Assembly (NCBI RefSeq): GCF_002865645.1
Contig: NW_020194512.1
Location: 1,523,119 to 1,587,118, forward strand
Length of the DNA stretch: 64,000 nucleotides
Direction of reading: 5' to 3'
Source: Hyaloscypha bicolor E
Lineage: Eukaryota > Ascomycota > Leotiomycetes > Helotiales > Hyaloscyphaceae
Shown here: piece by piece, positions 48,730 through 58,961 of the stretch
Layout of the letters: each line of letters opens with the position of its first letter
Position numbering within the stretch: the first letter of the stretch is position 1
Translations under genes and position numbers: made by a program
Notes under the pieces: generated by a model
What the model saw: only the letters and a program-made list of their open reading frames with translations
Database searches by the model: none
Told to the model about the DNA's origin: nothing

Positions 48730-50226
48730 ATGTCTGTCCAGAAATGGAGCAAAGCTGTGAATCCCGTTCTTTCAACCACTTTGGACCTCCCTCCCAGTTG
48801 CATCGAGTTCGTCCCACGATCCCGCGACAAGCTTCCATGTTTCCAGACTGGAGAGTACTTTGTCGTTGGAACGTACCACCTACAGAAAGAAGCAGAAACA
48901 CCTTTGACACCGGATGTTGGTACAAAGGACAGTAAGCAGCCCGAGGCTACTGGGTCATCTCCTCAATCGTATCAGGATTCGAAGCTGCAATCTAGGAATG
49001 GCAGCTTGAATCTCTTCAAGCTCACAGGGCATAAATTCAGAGCTCATGGGCAGAAGCTGTAAGATCTCATTTATTCTGATGGCATTCACATTTCATTCTT
49101 TCCTCACTCAAGCTACCTAGCTAATCTGGAAATCAGGCGTCTCATCCAAAGAGTGCCTTGCCCATCTGCAGTCCTTGATCTTCACTTCCACCCGGTGTTT
49201 GCTAGCACACTCGGAGTTGTCACGAGCACGGGCGCTATCTTAATCTACAATCTGGCCGAGGAGTTGGTCACCGCATCTCACGGAGATGTTGGCGACAGCC
49301 CCTTCATCTATACGCTGAAGCATCGGGCCACACTACAAGTATTCTCTCCCAACACAATCATCACCTCTTTCGCTTGGTATCGGGCCACCGGTGAATCAAA
49401 TTTCAAACAGTCTTCGTCGGACTTGATGGCATGTACGACATCCGACAATTCTGTCTATCTTGTGAGGCTGAACTGGGTCATTGAGGACGAGGACTGTCCA
49501 GACGCAGAACAAGATTACCATTACCACTTCGATATTCTCAACAATGGCCAGCCAATCAACAAGCATGACCTGGAAGCCTGGTGTTGTACTTTCAGCCCCG
49601 AAGGCACCGTCTATTCTGGAGGTGACGATGGCAAAATACGGGCTACTCCACTGTACCGCGATCCCTTCAACAGGGCGAAGGATGTCGAACTTCAGGAAGT
49701 CTCAAGACAAACTGTATTTTCTGGTCACGAAGCGGGCGTGACTGCTATCCTGGTCCTGCCATTGCCCAGCTCACCCTTGGGATCCATACTTCTCACCGGT
49801 AGCTATGACGACTCCGTCCGAGTCTATGCCGAACACGATTTCCGACCATACGTTGCGAATACTAAACCAAAGGTCCTCGCAGAACTGAAGATTGGGGGTG
49901 GTGTCTGGCGTCTGAAGTTCCTTCAAGATTACCCCCTGTCAACTAAGAGCGACGTCAACGTCAAGTACCGAGTTCTGGCATCGTGCATGCATGAAGGGGC
50001 CCGAATTCTCGAGGTTTCTGGGAGTCAAACGGGAGATTGGAAGATCGAAGTAATCGCAACCATGAAGATCCACGAGAGTATGTGCTACGCTGCTGATGTC
50101 AAGCCTCTGGCTATGAATCCTCCTTTGGGATGGGGTGAGACACGCCTCTGTGTTAGTGCCAGCTTTTACGATAAGTTGCTGTGTGCTTGGGTTTTCAATC
50201 CGGATGATGTTGAGAAGCCAAATTAG
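48730..50226 (+). CDS. DPH7: WD40 protein, diphthine methyltransferase-like (Dph7/Rrt2)
   Basis: Two exons, 48730-49058 and 49137-50226, joined in phase 2 across a 78-nt intron (GTAAGA...TCAG); 1419 nt, 472 residues. The start MSVQKWSKAVNPVLSTTLDL is preferred over an upstream in-frame ATG at 48631 because it aligns with the usual N-terminus (LDLPPSCIEFVP). WD-like blades include AVLDLHFHPVFASTLGVVTS, then GAILIYNL; GTVYSGGDDGKIRATPLY; VFSGHEAGVTAILVLP; and SILLTGSYDDSVRVYAEHDF. The blade containing GGDDGKIR next to the SGHEAGVT blade is characteristic of Dph7/Rrt2. That enzyme demethylates methylated diphthine on elongation factor 2 during diphthamide synthesis in the cytosol. Confidence 0.85.
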
Positions 50227-50816
50227 GATACGGAGGCTACTCTCTAGCTTCGAGGAGTGTCGAGTCACCGGCCAAAGATTGTGAATATGGTCAGAACAGC
50301 AGATTGCATCGTATGGGGTTTTTTCGGCATGATTGTGAGCGTGTTTGAAGGAAAAGTATGCATTCGATGAGGTTTAAAGACGGAAGTGATTCTGCATCAG
50401 ACGGCGTTATGAATGATAAATGAACAACAAGATTGGCTTCCTGTACTAGCTAGATATCCGAGGAGAGCTTTCTGCAGAAAGCTTAATACATCACCCTTAC
50501 AACAACAGATTTTGCGTTCGGAAACCAGTCTTTATTTCCTTTTTGTTTCCCAGTATTATTTTGAAGTACAGTACAGACTCCAAACCCATGCCCGAAAATA
50601 CCACCCTTCACGCCTTGTCCTCCCAAGTTAGGTATCCAACCAAAATGCTCAAGGGTATCATGCACTTATTGCCATTTCATTTCACTGCTTGCTCCTCCAA
50701 ATCTATTTCCCGAAGATACGGTCCTCATTAATTGATCATCGCCCAAATTCCTTCCTTCCATTGATCACCACAACGCTTGCAACTCCTTTCCATTCCCTTT
50801 CTCAACATCCAAGCAC
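50227..50816. other. Intergenic region between DPH7 and OXR1 (convergent)
   Basis: 590 bp of 3' flanks. A few short ORFs, none with support. No clear terminator or repeat. Confidence 0.4.
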
Positions 50817-51994
50817 TTACGAATTCCCAATACTCCACAACTCAACCCCCACAACCCAGAATTTACCCCCCTCTTCACTAAGCGGCTCATTCCCGAACGT
50901 CAGACAATGGCTGCTAACCCCCTTCTCAAATGTATCGTCGAGCCACAGCCCGTAATGTCCATCTCCTCCCCCCACCGAGAGGAAAGAATGGTCGCAGAGC
51001 ATTAGATAGTCGTTTACGCCGCTGTAGGGGAAGGCTTTGAATCGTATTCTTTCGGGGGTGCTGGCTCCCGATTGGAAGGAGGGGGAGGGCGGTGCGAGAG
51101 AGGAAGTCGAGTGGGTGGGGGAGGGGATGGTCGTGAATGAGGGTTGGTGCGTTGGGGAGAGGAGGGTGGACGAGGTTTGTGAGGTTTGAGGGAGGGAGGA
51201 TACGGAGGATCCGATTGTGGTGCTTCGTTGCAGGTGGGTTGTGTCGGTTGAGGGGGGGGGAGGTAGGTGGTTTGCCATCGTCTGTGGGGAGAGGATGGAG
51301 GCCCGCCAGAGGAAACATTCGCCTGTGCCGAAGTAGTGGGCGGATGGGTGGGGGGCGTCTGTTAGGTAGGCGCCGAAGAGCTGCGTAGAGATTGTTTGTT
51401 AGTAGATGGTTTAGGCATAGGGAGGGGAGGAAAGGGAGAGGAAAGAAGACATACACCGCCCTCTCCATCTCTAACAATCAACACGAACCCGTTCCTCAGT
51501 CCTCTTAAATCATCACACTTCTTGTACAGCGTCCCAAGACTAACCCCGTTCTCCTCAAGGCTGTAGACGAGGTTCCAATCCTCGCAAAGTTGTAGTCTTG
51601 CAGGGACCAGCAACCGTATCTCCTCCGCCAACGCTCGTGTCAACAACCTCGCAGACTCAGGCGTACTCTCGTTCCACCCCTTGAGACTGACCGGATACAA
51701 AGGAGGGGGTTGAAAAGGTGAGGCAGTCCGATAGGGAGGGGTATAAACGCCATTCGTACCGTCGTTGACTTTCGATGGAGGGAAGCCAGGAGAGTTATTG
51801 TCGCTATTGCTCTTCGGCGGATCTGTGCTGAATCTCCTCAAGAGGCCCCCCAGAGCTCCGGCAGCATGTGAGACTGTAGCAGGTACGCTCCAGCTGGCGG
51901 ACAAGGTGGGTGGGGGGCTTGTATTTCTGGAGGCATTCCTCGAACCTGAAGAGGACGCGCTGGGCGTCTCGTGGAAATAGTTGCGGTTCGACAT
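50817..51994 (-). CDS. OXR1: TLDc-domain oxidation resistance protein Oxr1
   Basis: Two exons, 51994-51455 and 51380-50817, with a 74-nt phase-0 intron (GTATGT...GCAG); 1104 nt, 367 residues. A Ser/Pro-rich N-terminus (about 90 residues) precedes the TLDc domain. Conserved stretches are LTRALAEEIRLLVPARLQLC, DWNLVYSLEENGVSLGTLYK, LRNGFVLIVRDGEGG, LFGAYLTDAPHPSAHYFGTG, ECFLWR and, after an insert of about 70 Ser/Thr/Pro-rich residues, YSGVNDYLMLCDHSFLSVGG, GDGHYGLWLDD and VGVELWSIG at the C-terminus. Oxr1-type proteins protect against oxidative stress, and in yeast Oxr1 promotes V-ATPase disassembly. The long low-complexity insert between TLDc halves is common in filamentous fungi. Confidence 0.93.
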
Positions 51995-52500
51995 TTTGTA
52001 TGCTGCATTCAGGTGAAGTTGAGGTCGCGGGCAGGGGCGGCCAGGGGGGCGTCTTTATGGAGTGTTTGTGGCAAGTTTTGTGCCTGTGAGATGCTTGGTC
52101 ATGGGGTTGTGACAATGGCATGATGCCACAACACGACTTTTTAGTGGGCGTGTATGCACGCCTAACGCCCACTAAAAAGTAATTATTTCTATTCTCAATT
52201 GGGCAAATTATTCAACGAGTTATTCTAGAGAGTGTGTTTATATTCATTCTTGGACTCAAATCGTGACGTGGGCATGTGGATGCCGGGTGGTGGGGTCAAC
52301 CCACTACAGTTATTCGGATGGAGCCTCAAAGCTTGTTTTCTTGGTATGAGATGATTTCGCAAGTTTAAATATGTTCAATGGATGAGATAGGAAAATTCGA
52401 ACTCCCTCTGAATAGCTTTTGCTTTTACCCCATTCAACGCTGAAAGGACACAAGACTGCCAGAAGCACAAATGAGCCCCTTCACTGAAACATGTTGCCCA
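51995..52500. promoter_or_regulatory. OXR1 upstream region
   Basis: About 500 bp. It contains a perfect 16-bp inverted repeat at 52136-52180, listed separately. No ORF is supported. Confidence 0.4.
52136..52180. repeat. Perfect 16-bp inverted repeat (hairpin) upstream of OXR1
   Basis: ACTTTTTAGTGGGCGT at 52136-52151 is exactly reverse-complemented at 52165-52180, with a 13-nt spacer. The inner part can also pair GGCGTG with CACGCC. It lies 142-186 bp upstream of the OXR1 start. It may be a minimal inverted-repeat insertion, a transposon scar or a regulatory hairpin. Confidence 0.85.
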
Positions 52501-55224
52501 CTATTTCAAACCAGCAAACACCTCCTCCACACCAACATCACATCCCGTGAGCACTGCAAACATCTTCCTCGCCTCCCCTTCGCACCTACTCGAGAGTTCC
52601 ACCTTCCCAACAGCCAGATACGCCTCCGCCGCATACCGCAAAGCGTTGAAGCCCTTGCTGTTCACTATCCTCTTCTCATAGTCCAATTCTAGAATGCCAT
52701 ATTTTACCGCGTCGACGAACCCGAAATTCCTCAGGACTTCGAAGGCGTACTTGAGGGTTTTCGACGGGTTGCGGGGAGAGCGGTACTGTTCTGTGAGCTA
52801 AATGGTTGGGTGGACCGGAAGTAGACCAGGGAGTGAGGCGTAGACGGAGGTTTCATGCAAGTCTTCGAGTGTCTTCGTCAGGCGCTCGATGTGCTTGATT
52901 ATCCGTTGCGCTGCGGCCAGCCTTGGGTTTTGCTTATAATTTTTCTCTCAACTTCAACTTCAAATACCTTTCCACAAACAAATAACGGGTATAAATATTC
53001 CTATACACTTTTAGAAACTTTTTAAAACTATATATAGAGCAAGCTTTGCTTAAATTTTATTAATATTCTAGAGATTAGAAGGAGTTGAAAAAGTAGGACT
53101 TTTGATGTTCCTTTAATTTAAGCGAAACCCAAGGCTGGCCGCAGCGTAACGGATAGCGCAAGAAATTTTCCTATTGACCGGTGACTTAAAAACCTCAACT
53201 TTAATCTTCGCCACCAGCTCACGACGTTTCTGATGCATGGGCTCAGGGGATCGTTTCTCGGTGCAGAGATGGAAATCGTATTCGAAACCCCGGCCACTCT
53301 GGAAGAATTCTCGTCGGAATGTGGGATGCGCTTCGGGAGAGGAGTATTGTTGGACGAGTTCTGTACCGGCTGGAATGGCGCAGGTGGCGCGAATAAGCAT
53401 CATATCACCGATAAAGGCGCGTGAACAGTTGGGGATGCAGGAGTGGTGGATGTAGGCAGCTCTTCTCCATAAGCCGGTTGAGAGCTCTACGTCGCTCGCG
53501 GCCAAGCGTGCTTTGAGGAGTTCGAGGGAGGGCCGAGGGCCGCTGAAGCAATTCGTGAGTCGAATGGATTCGACTAGGAACCTATGGGTTCGTTAGCACA
53601 CATGTTGTAAGGCGTCTTGTATGAAACTTACGTATCAATTGTTGGCACTCCATCGACCAGCTCTCCTTCCTTCCCAGACCGCAGGTATCGGCGCCCTCCA
53701 CCCAGGTCACAGAAACTCTTGTTGAGATGGGGGTTGTTATACAGCTTTTGGACTAATGCAAGAAACAGAGCTGCCTGTGCTGGCCTTTGAGTTCGGGAAG
53801 TGGTGTCCAGATTGTACATAATCAGGCCGCTGCCTTCCTCGTCATGATAAAGGTTTGGGCGACATAGAGCCTTCTCACACAAGACCATCTTGCCAGCTTC
53901 GATGTCTCGTGCAGCAAACAAATCACGGCCGTGAGTAGCAGTGGACTTGACAATAGTGCTCTTAGTCCAGTCCGCATGATTCAGATGGATATTTCTGATC
54001 GGTACCGATGCCACCGTTGAATGGAAATTATAGTGTCCTTCCTCCTGTTATCGAAGGCGTTTGCTCGGCTGGGCTATTTCTTGTACCTTGAATCCTTTGG
54101 GTTGAGCGTCAAAGCGTTCTCAAAATACCCCTTGCTCTTTGCGTAATCCCCAAGTTCGTAGGTAGGCCGTCCCGCGCAATAGTATTCTTTCTCATCCATG
54201 GCCTCTTCCGCGCATGAGGCTAAAGCGTCGCCTTTCGCAGCCTTGAAGAATTTGGCTGTCAGATTTGCAAAGGCACGCTTGCGATGCACGTCTTGATAGA
54301 AGGCCCTGTGTTCTTGAGAGCTGGTGTCTATTACTTGAGTATAGCTAGGAGTCAGTTGGTCTTTCAACAGACTTCAAGATCAGACAGTTGATAACACAAA
54401 GCGGTGCTTACCACTCGATTGCCGAGGCATAGTTCTTCTCCAAGTAGGCTTTGTTTCCTGCACCTTTCCATTACGTGGCCGTGACTTCTTTCCTTTCAGT
54501 CACGAATTGCATTATCAGTATCACGGCAGGACCATCTCCTCTTAAATTTGCAATATCAGAAGGATGGTCAAGACGGATGATATAGTCGCCCTCTCCAGAA
54601 AACTTGCAATATGGTTCCTTGATTGCCACAGTTGAGTTGATTGGAAGAGTAGGCCCCGAAATAGAGAGCGAATCATCTTGAAAGCCAAGGACAAGCCTTG
54701 CCACAGTTCCATTTTCTTCTTCTATGATTGTGACTACATCGGTAGATTGGTAGGGAGGAGTGATGGTCTTGGCGGTCACAACACAGCTACGGTGATGAGT
54801 TTCAACTTTCAATTCATTGAGTGAGATCCAGAATCGGTCAACATTATCCGGTAGAGCCTTATAGTTGTTCTCATACTTTCTGGAGAGTGCTCAATGAGGC
54901 GCTTGAGGGTGAATATGTAGTTGGTAGTATTAGTTCCTTGGTTGCAGGTTTCGAATTCTTTAATAACTCGAGGTTTTTGAACCGTGCCTTGACAAGTTCT
55001 TCTTTCGAATGCTTTTGAGAGGCAACTTGGCCTTGGAAAGCAGGTGATGCATCATAAAATGCCTTTTCCTGGTCCGGTGACGTTCGGTATGTGTCAATCG
55101 ATTCAGTCATAGCAGAAGAGACTTGTTGGTCAGAATTGACGATAGAGGGGGTAATGCACGGCATCTTCTGAATCTTCAAAACCATTGCATCAATTTCTCC
55201 CAAGCCCCGAGCAATCGCATGCAT
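52501..55224 (-). pseudogene. Decayed TPR-SET domain protein gene
   Basis: Minus-strand pieces in family order: an N-terminal region (55224-54871; KELILPTTYSPSSASLSTLQ), a middle domain (54812-54471; LKVETHHRSCVVTAKT), TPR units (54470-54074; WKGAGNKAYLEKNYASAIE, DEKEYYCAGRPTYELGDYAK) and a SET domain (54014-53160; THGRDLFAARDIEAGKMVLC; YIHHSCIPNCSRAFIGDMM). The C-terminal helices are at 52897-52501. Lesions: a frame change near 54.88 kb; an in-frame TAA at 54471; a frame or splice mismatch near 54.05 kb; an inverted-repeat insertion at 52901-53154 that ends the SET frame with a TAA; and a TAG at 52798. The family (SMYD-like TPR-SET) are putative lysine methyltransferases. Some frame problems might be unusual introns, but the two nonsense codons in conserved reading argue for a pseudogene. 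Confidence 0.75.
52901..53154. repeat. 254-bp inverted repeat disrupting the TPR-SET gene
   Basis: Arms 52901-52936 and 53119-53154 are reverse complements over 36 bp with two mismatches (both transitions). The arm sequence is itself coding (NPRLAAAQR in the C-terminal part). The 182-bp core is strongly AT-rich. It looks like a fold-back duplication of host sequence around an AT-rich core, rather than a classic TIR transposon. Confidence 0.8.
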
Positions 55225-55603
55225 TATATTAAAAACCGCTGATAACATGAGCCTTCGGGAAAGAATATAAATGAAATTGGGGTAAATTAGCGACTGTAAA
55301 ACATGAGGCCGCATGGCAATTGGTTTTCGGATAAACGTTGAGCACCTTATGACAGGCACTTGCGTAATTTATAAAGTGATGACACTTGGGGATACGATAT
55401 ACTTCGACTGGCATGAGAAGTATTCAAACTGGTGGTTTCAAAACTGTGGAAATCATAGCCACCAGACGTTTGGCAAACACTCTCTGGATCGGAACGAGAC
55501 TTCCTCTCTTGTAAAGCCTGCAGACATTCTCTTCTATTACGACAGCACCGTGCAACCAGTTGCGAACCTGGCGCCATGGAACCTCGATTGGACTTGAATA
55601 GTT
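55225..55603. other. Spacer between HEM4 and the TPR-SET pseudogene
   Basis: 380 bp holding the HEM4 3' flank and the presumed former promoter of the TPR-SET gene. Short ORFs on both strands are not supported. Confidence 0.35.
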
Positions 55604-56583
55604 CTAGCATTTATCTTTGAGATATTGTCGGATACCTTCTTCCACGCCTGCTGGACTGGGCTTACTAGCACAGACATCGGGCTCGAAGCCAAATTTTGAC
55701 CGTAAGAAGTCTCGAGTGGTAGGGCCAATGGTGGCAATGTAAGTGTTCCTCTTCGTCGAATTTTGGCTTGCCTTTGCTTTGCCAGTCTCAGGATCCAATA
55801 GATCCAGTGACCTTAGCATGGCTTCGCAGCCGGTGGGTGAAAATACGACCACCCACCTCATGGCTTTGTCTTTCGTCTCGAGTAAAATTCTTGTGAAATC
55901 TTCCTCGAAGGACTCCATCACTCCAGTGCCATAAACGACCAACTCATCCACTTGTATCCGCCGGTCGTCCGGCAAGGTATGGTCCATCAAAGTCTTAGGA
56001 ATAATGTCCCGCCTTTGCTCTCCCACCAAGAATAGTAGAGGGGGCTTGGTATTCCTATCGTGATACCATTCGCCATAGTGCTCCAACATATAGTGTGCCA
56101 ATGCTTCTCCGTTTCCAGTATCGGAACCAAATATTTTGAGTGGCGGCTCGTGAGGAATTGCTCGCAAAGCTCGAGATGTAGCAGGCCCAACTGTGTATAC
56201 CGGAATATCCTGTATAAATGGCCATTTGTCGTTACCTGCAGTCGTCAGATGCTGTTGAAGTCGACTGCTGGACGTAATTTCGCACCTTTGCCTTCTTCAA
56301 CAAGCTTTGCAAATGCTTCCACTGCACGCTGTGATGTAAATATCAAGCCGCCATATTTCGAACTGGGCCCTTTTCCAATCTGCTTCTTCCATAGCAAAGC
56401 CCTCACGATATCGAGACCCTCGTCTAGGAATTTGTGCTCTAGCACAGGCACGAATGATGGCTGGAAGAGAAGGCAATCCTTTTCACCGGAAAACTGGTCC
56501 TGGTAGCCATCATCTGGCTTCGACTTCGTCTTCAATAGCAATATCGGAGTCGGCCCTTCACCTCCACTGCCAATTGAGTTCAT
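55604..56583 (-). CDS. HEM4: Uroporphyrinogen-III synthase
   Basis: Two exons, 56583-56286 and 56235-55604, with a 50-nt phase-1 intron (GTGCGA...TGCAG); 930 nt, 309 residues. The start MNSIGSGGEGPTPILLLKTK has the typical HEM4 first strand (ILLLKTKS). Further matches are LIFTSQRAVEAF, IPVYTVGPATSRALRAI created by the splice, LLFLVGEQRRDIIPKTL, VDELVVYGT, WVVVFSPTGCEAMLRSL and IATIGPTTRDFLRSKFGFEP with the late ASKPSPAGVEEGIR. The enzyme cyclises hydroxymethylbilane with inversion of ring D to uroporphyrinogen III, the branch intermediate for heme and siroheme. Its start codon lies 203 bp from ERV1 on the other strand. Confidence 0.95.
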
Positions 56584-56786
56584 CGTTGTCGCATTGTGTC
56601 TGATTGAAAATCATTGGCCGACCTTTAAGGTAAAAGTGACAACTCCTCGGGTAAAACACGGCGAGAAGAGATTCTGCCGGCCGGGCGGTGAACCCAAAGT
56701 TACAAATCAGGAACCCCACCTCGATTCTCGAGCTTCGCTCAATACAGTATACACTCTTTTCGACTCTTTAAATATTCGTGGAAGAC
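56584..56786. promoter_or_regulatory. Compact bidirectional promoter HEM4/ERV1
   Basis: 203 bp between start codons serve both genes. The segment before ERV1 contains ACTCTTTAAATATTCG, an AT-rich TATA-like patch about 25 bp upstream of the ATG. Co-regulation is inferred. Confidence 0.5.
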
Positions 56787-57396
56787 ATGGCGGACGATAC
56801 ACGAGACAGCAATCAAAATGGAACAGCTTCTACAGTCGTGGATTCTGGAGCACCGCCTAAGAAACTCCGGAGAGGCGTGGTATTAGGGAAAGATGGCAAA
56901 CCGTGAGCTCGAATATCCTTCGGACGCTCTCAAATGCAAATCTGACGTCTTTCCAAGCTGTCGATCGTGTAACTCCTTCGTAGACTTTACTTCGCAGACC
57001 AAAACTATTACCAAATCGACTATAGGGCACTCTCTTGTTGCCACCGGCCCACCACTAGCTTGCCCACCAGACGTCGAGGAGCTAGGACGTTCCTCTTGGA
57101 CTCTCCTCCACTCCATAACGGCCTCATACCCTATTTCTCCTACGCTTACCGAGCAAAGTCAGGTCAGGCAATTTATGGGGCTTTTCTCAAAGCTGTATCC
57201 GTGTTGGGTCTGCGCCGAGGACTTCCAGGATTTCATGGCCAAGAATAGAGTCAGGGCGGAGAGCAGGGAGGAGTTTGGACAGTGGATGTGTGAGGCACAT
57301 AACGATGTGAATAGGAAGCTTGGGAAGAAGGAGTTCGACTGCTCGAAGTGGGAAGAGAGGTGGAGGACTGGTTGGAAGGACGGCAGGTGCGACTAG
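56787..57396 (+). CDS. ERV1: FAD-linked sulfhydryl oxidase Erv1 (mitochondrial disulfide relay)
   Basis: Two exons, 56787-56902 and 56958-57396, phase 2 across a 55-nt intron (GTGAGC...CAAG); 555 nt, 184 residues. The N-terminal shuttle cysteines are C40-x-x-C43 (KPCRSC, completed by the splice). The ERV/ALR core has RSSWTLLHSITASYP (FAD-contacting W and H), the redox-active YPCWVCAEDF (C121, C124) and the structural disulfide pair spaced C-x16-C (CEAHNDVNRKLGKKEFDC). No signal peptide is expected. The family reoxidises Mia40 in the mitochondrial intermembrane space and passes electrons to cytochrome c; it is also linked to cytosolic Fe-S maturation. Confidence 0.96.
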
Positions 57397-58961
57397 TTGC
57401 CGACTGTCGCATTCCTGTACCATATGTACGATGGATGTTTGTATCATTATGGTGGGTCATTCTGTCTTGCATAGCGGGTTGGGCATATGGGTTTTGCGTT
57501 TAGAGGTCTTTTGAAAACCTCAACTCAGAAATCTTACTTTCCTCTCCTCGCCCTCAAACCTTGCACATTTGGATAATTATGGCGACTTCTGCGCCCTTGA
57601 TTCTTTTTGAACAAACTTGGAGACTTCCTTTTTTGTGCACTCTCTGCGCTTCATTTTTGGTTTTCAGTGTCCTTTCCTGTTTTGGGATGATCTGTCGCCT
57701 ATCCAGTTGCTATTACAGCAAGCCGCGCCTTCTCCAGAACGGCGAACTGGTAAATCATTCTTCATTTTCACCTTCAATCAATCATCACTGAATATTTAAC
57801 TAGGTAGCTGCCGGAGGCTTAAGGGGGGGTTTTGGGGGTCTCCCCCCAAGATTAAAGACCCCTCTTGCCTTCTTCTACTTCCTCCTTCCCTTGGGGGGCT
57901 TTGGGGGCCCTCCTCCAAGAATAATCACTCTGCTCTTTAAACTAAGCCCTCTTTTAAAAGAATACTTTCTCTTGAATAGCTTTGTTACCCGGGGGACCCC
58001 CCAAGATTACAATATAATCTCTTAAAGTGGGTGAATCTGGGTTTCACTCTTCGCATTTGCACTTGCTAATGCGGCCCCTTGTAACGAGACGATTGTAAAT
58101 CAAAGAGACAGGGGGGAAGTTCTTCGAGAATTAAAGACCGTGATCTCACGTGACCTTGATGTTGCAGGAGGTTCCTGAGGGGTTTTATGGAAGGCATTTA
58201 TACCAGCTCTGCAGAGCGGAGCTTTTTTTGATTTTTAAAGTCGGCATATGAAGTGTGTAGAGATTGATTTTGAACGTGGGAGGGTGAATTCGGAATCGGC
58301 CCTTGACGAACCCCCTTTCCCATGCCGCCCGCACTCGCTCAAAGAGGAAAGGTCGAACAGGCGCCAAAGAACTCTAAATCGACCTCTTATTCGCAACAAC
58401 TCGTCTTTTCAATCTCCTTTTGAAAGAAGGCGCAGTGCACGAAGGTGAAAGTGCTTGTGAACGATGCGATGCGTGGCAACTCTGTGGCATGGTTGTTCTG
58501 CACCGCGTCGGATATTGCAACTGAGCAGGGATGAAATCCAAATGCGTCGGACAGCGGGTTTCTTTTCGCGCGGAAAATATCCAGTCAGCGTGGAGCTTAT
58601 TTCGTCCAAAGACTCGTGTTACCGTGATGAAGGAGGTTGGCGTTTGTGGCAGACAGGCAAAACGTTCAGCTCCTTTTCGGGGAAGTACAAGATGGCCTGT
58701 GCAAGATGCGGCGCGGAGGCGCATAATTGGCTCAGCCCTACCCCTTTTCGCACGGGCCGTCTGTGATAGGTTGTGTAACCCGGATCCTTCAGCCTCCCTC
58801 CCCTTTTAGAAGCTGACAGGGTCAACGGTGCAGCGAGCTCCATGGGCCCCTGCTGTTGAATCCTTGGCCTGCAATGATCGGACTTTTATTCTCAACGAGA
58901 TATATGGTCTTGGCCCCCTCTTCATTTTAATCTTTGTCATTCAGCGTTCTGGCTGTCCAAG
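57397..58961. other. 1.6-kb intergenic region between ERV1 and the CorA-like gene
   Basis: Holds the G/C-run repeats at 57823-58008 and a CACGTG E-box-like palindrome near 58.15 kb, followed by the promoter of the downstream gene. Several ORFs of 60-116 codons overlap on both strands and show no domain, so I do not call them. Confidence 0.4.
57823..58008. repeat. Three-unit G-run/C-run repeat
   Basis: Units near 57823-57853, 57891-57922 and 57988-58008 each contain runs of 5-7 G (TTGGGGGG, TTTGGGGG) followed by C runs and end CCAAGA. Each unit can fold on itself, and the G runs could form a quadruplex. Surrounding DNA is AT/pyrimidine-rich. Confidence 0.7.
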
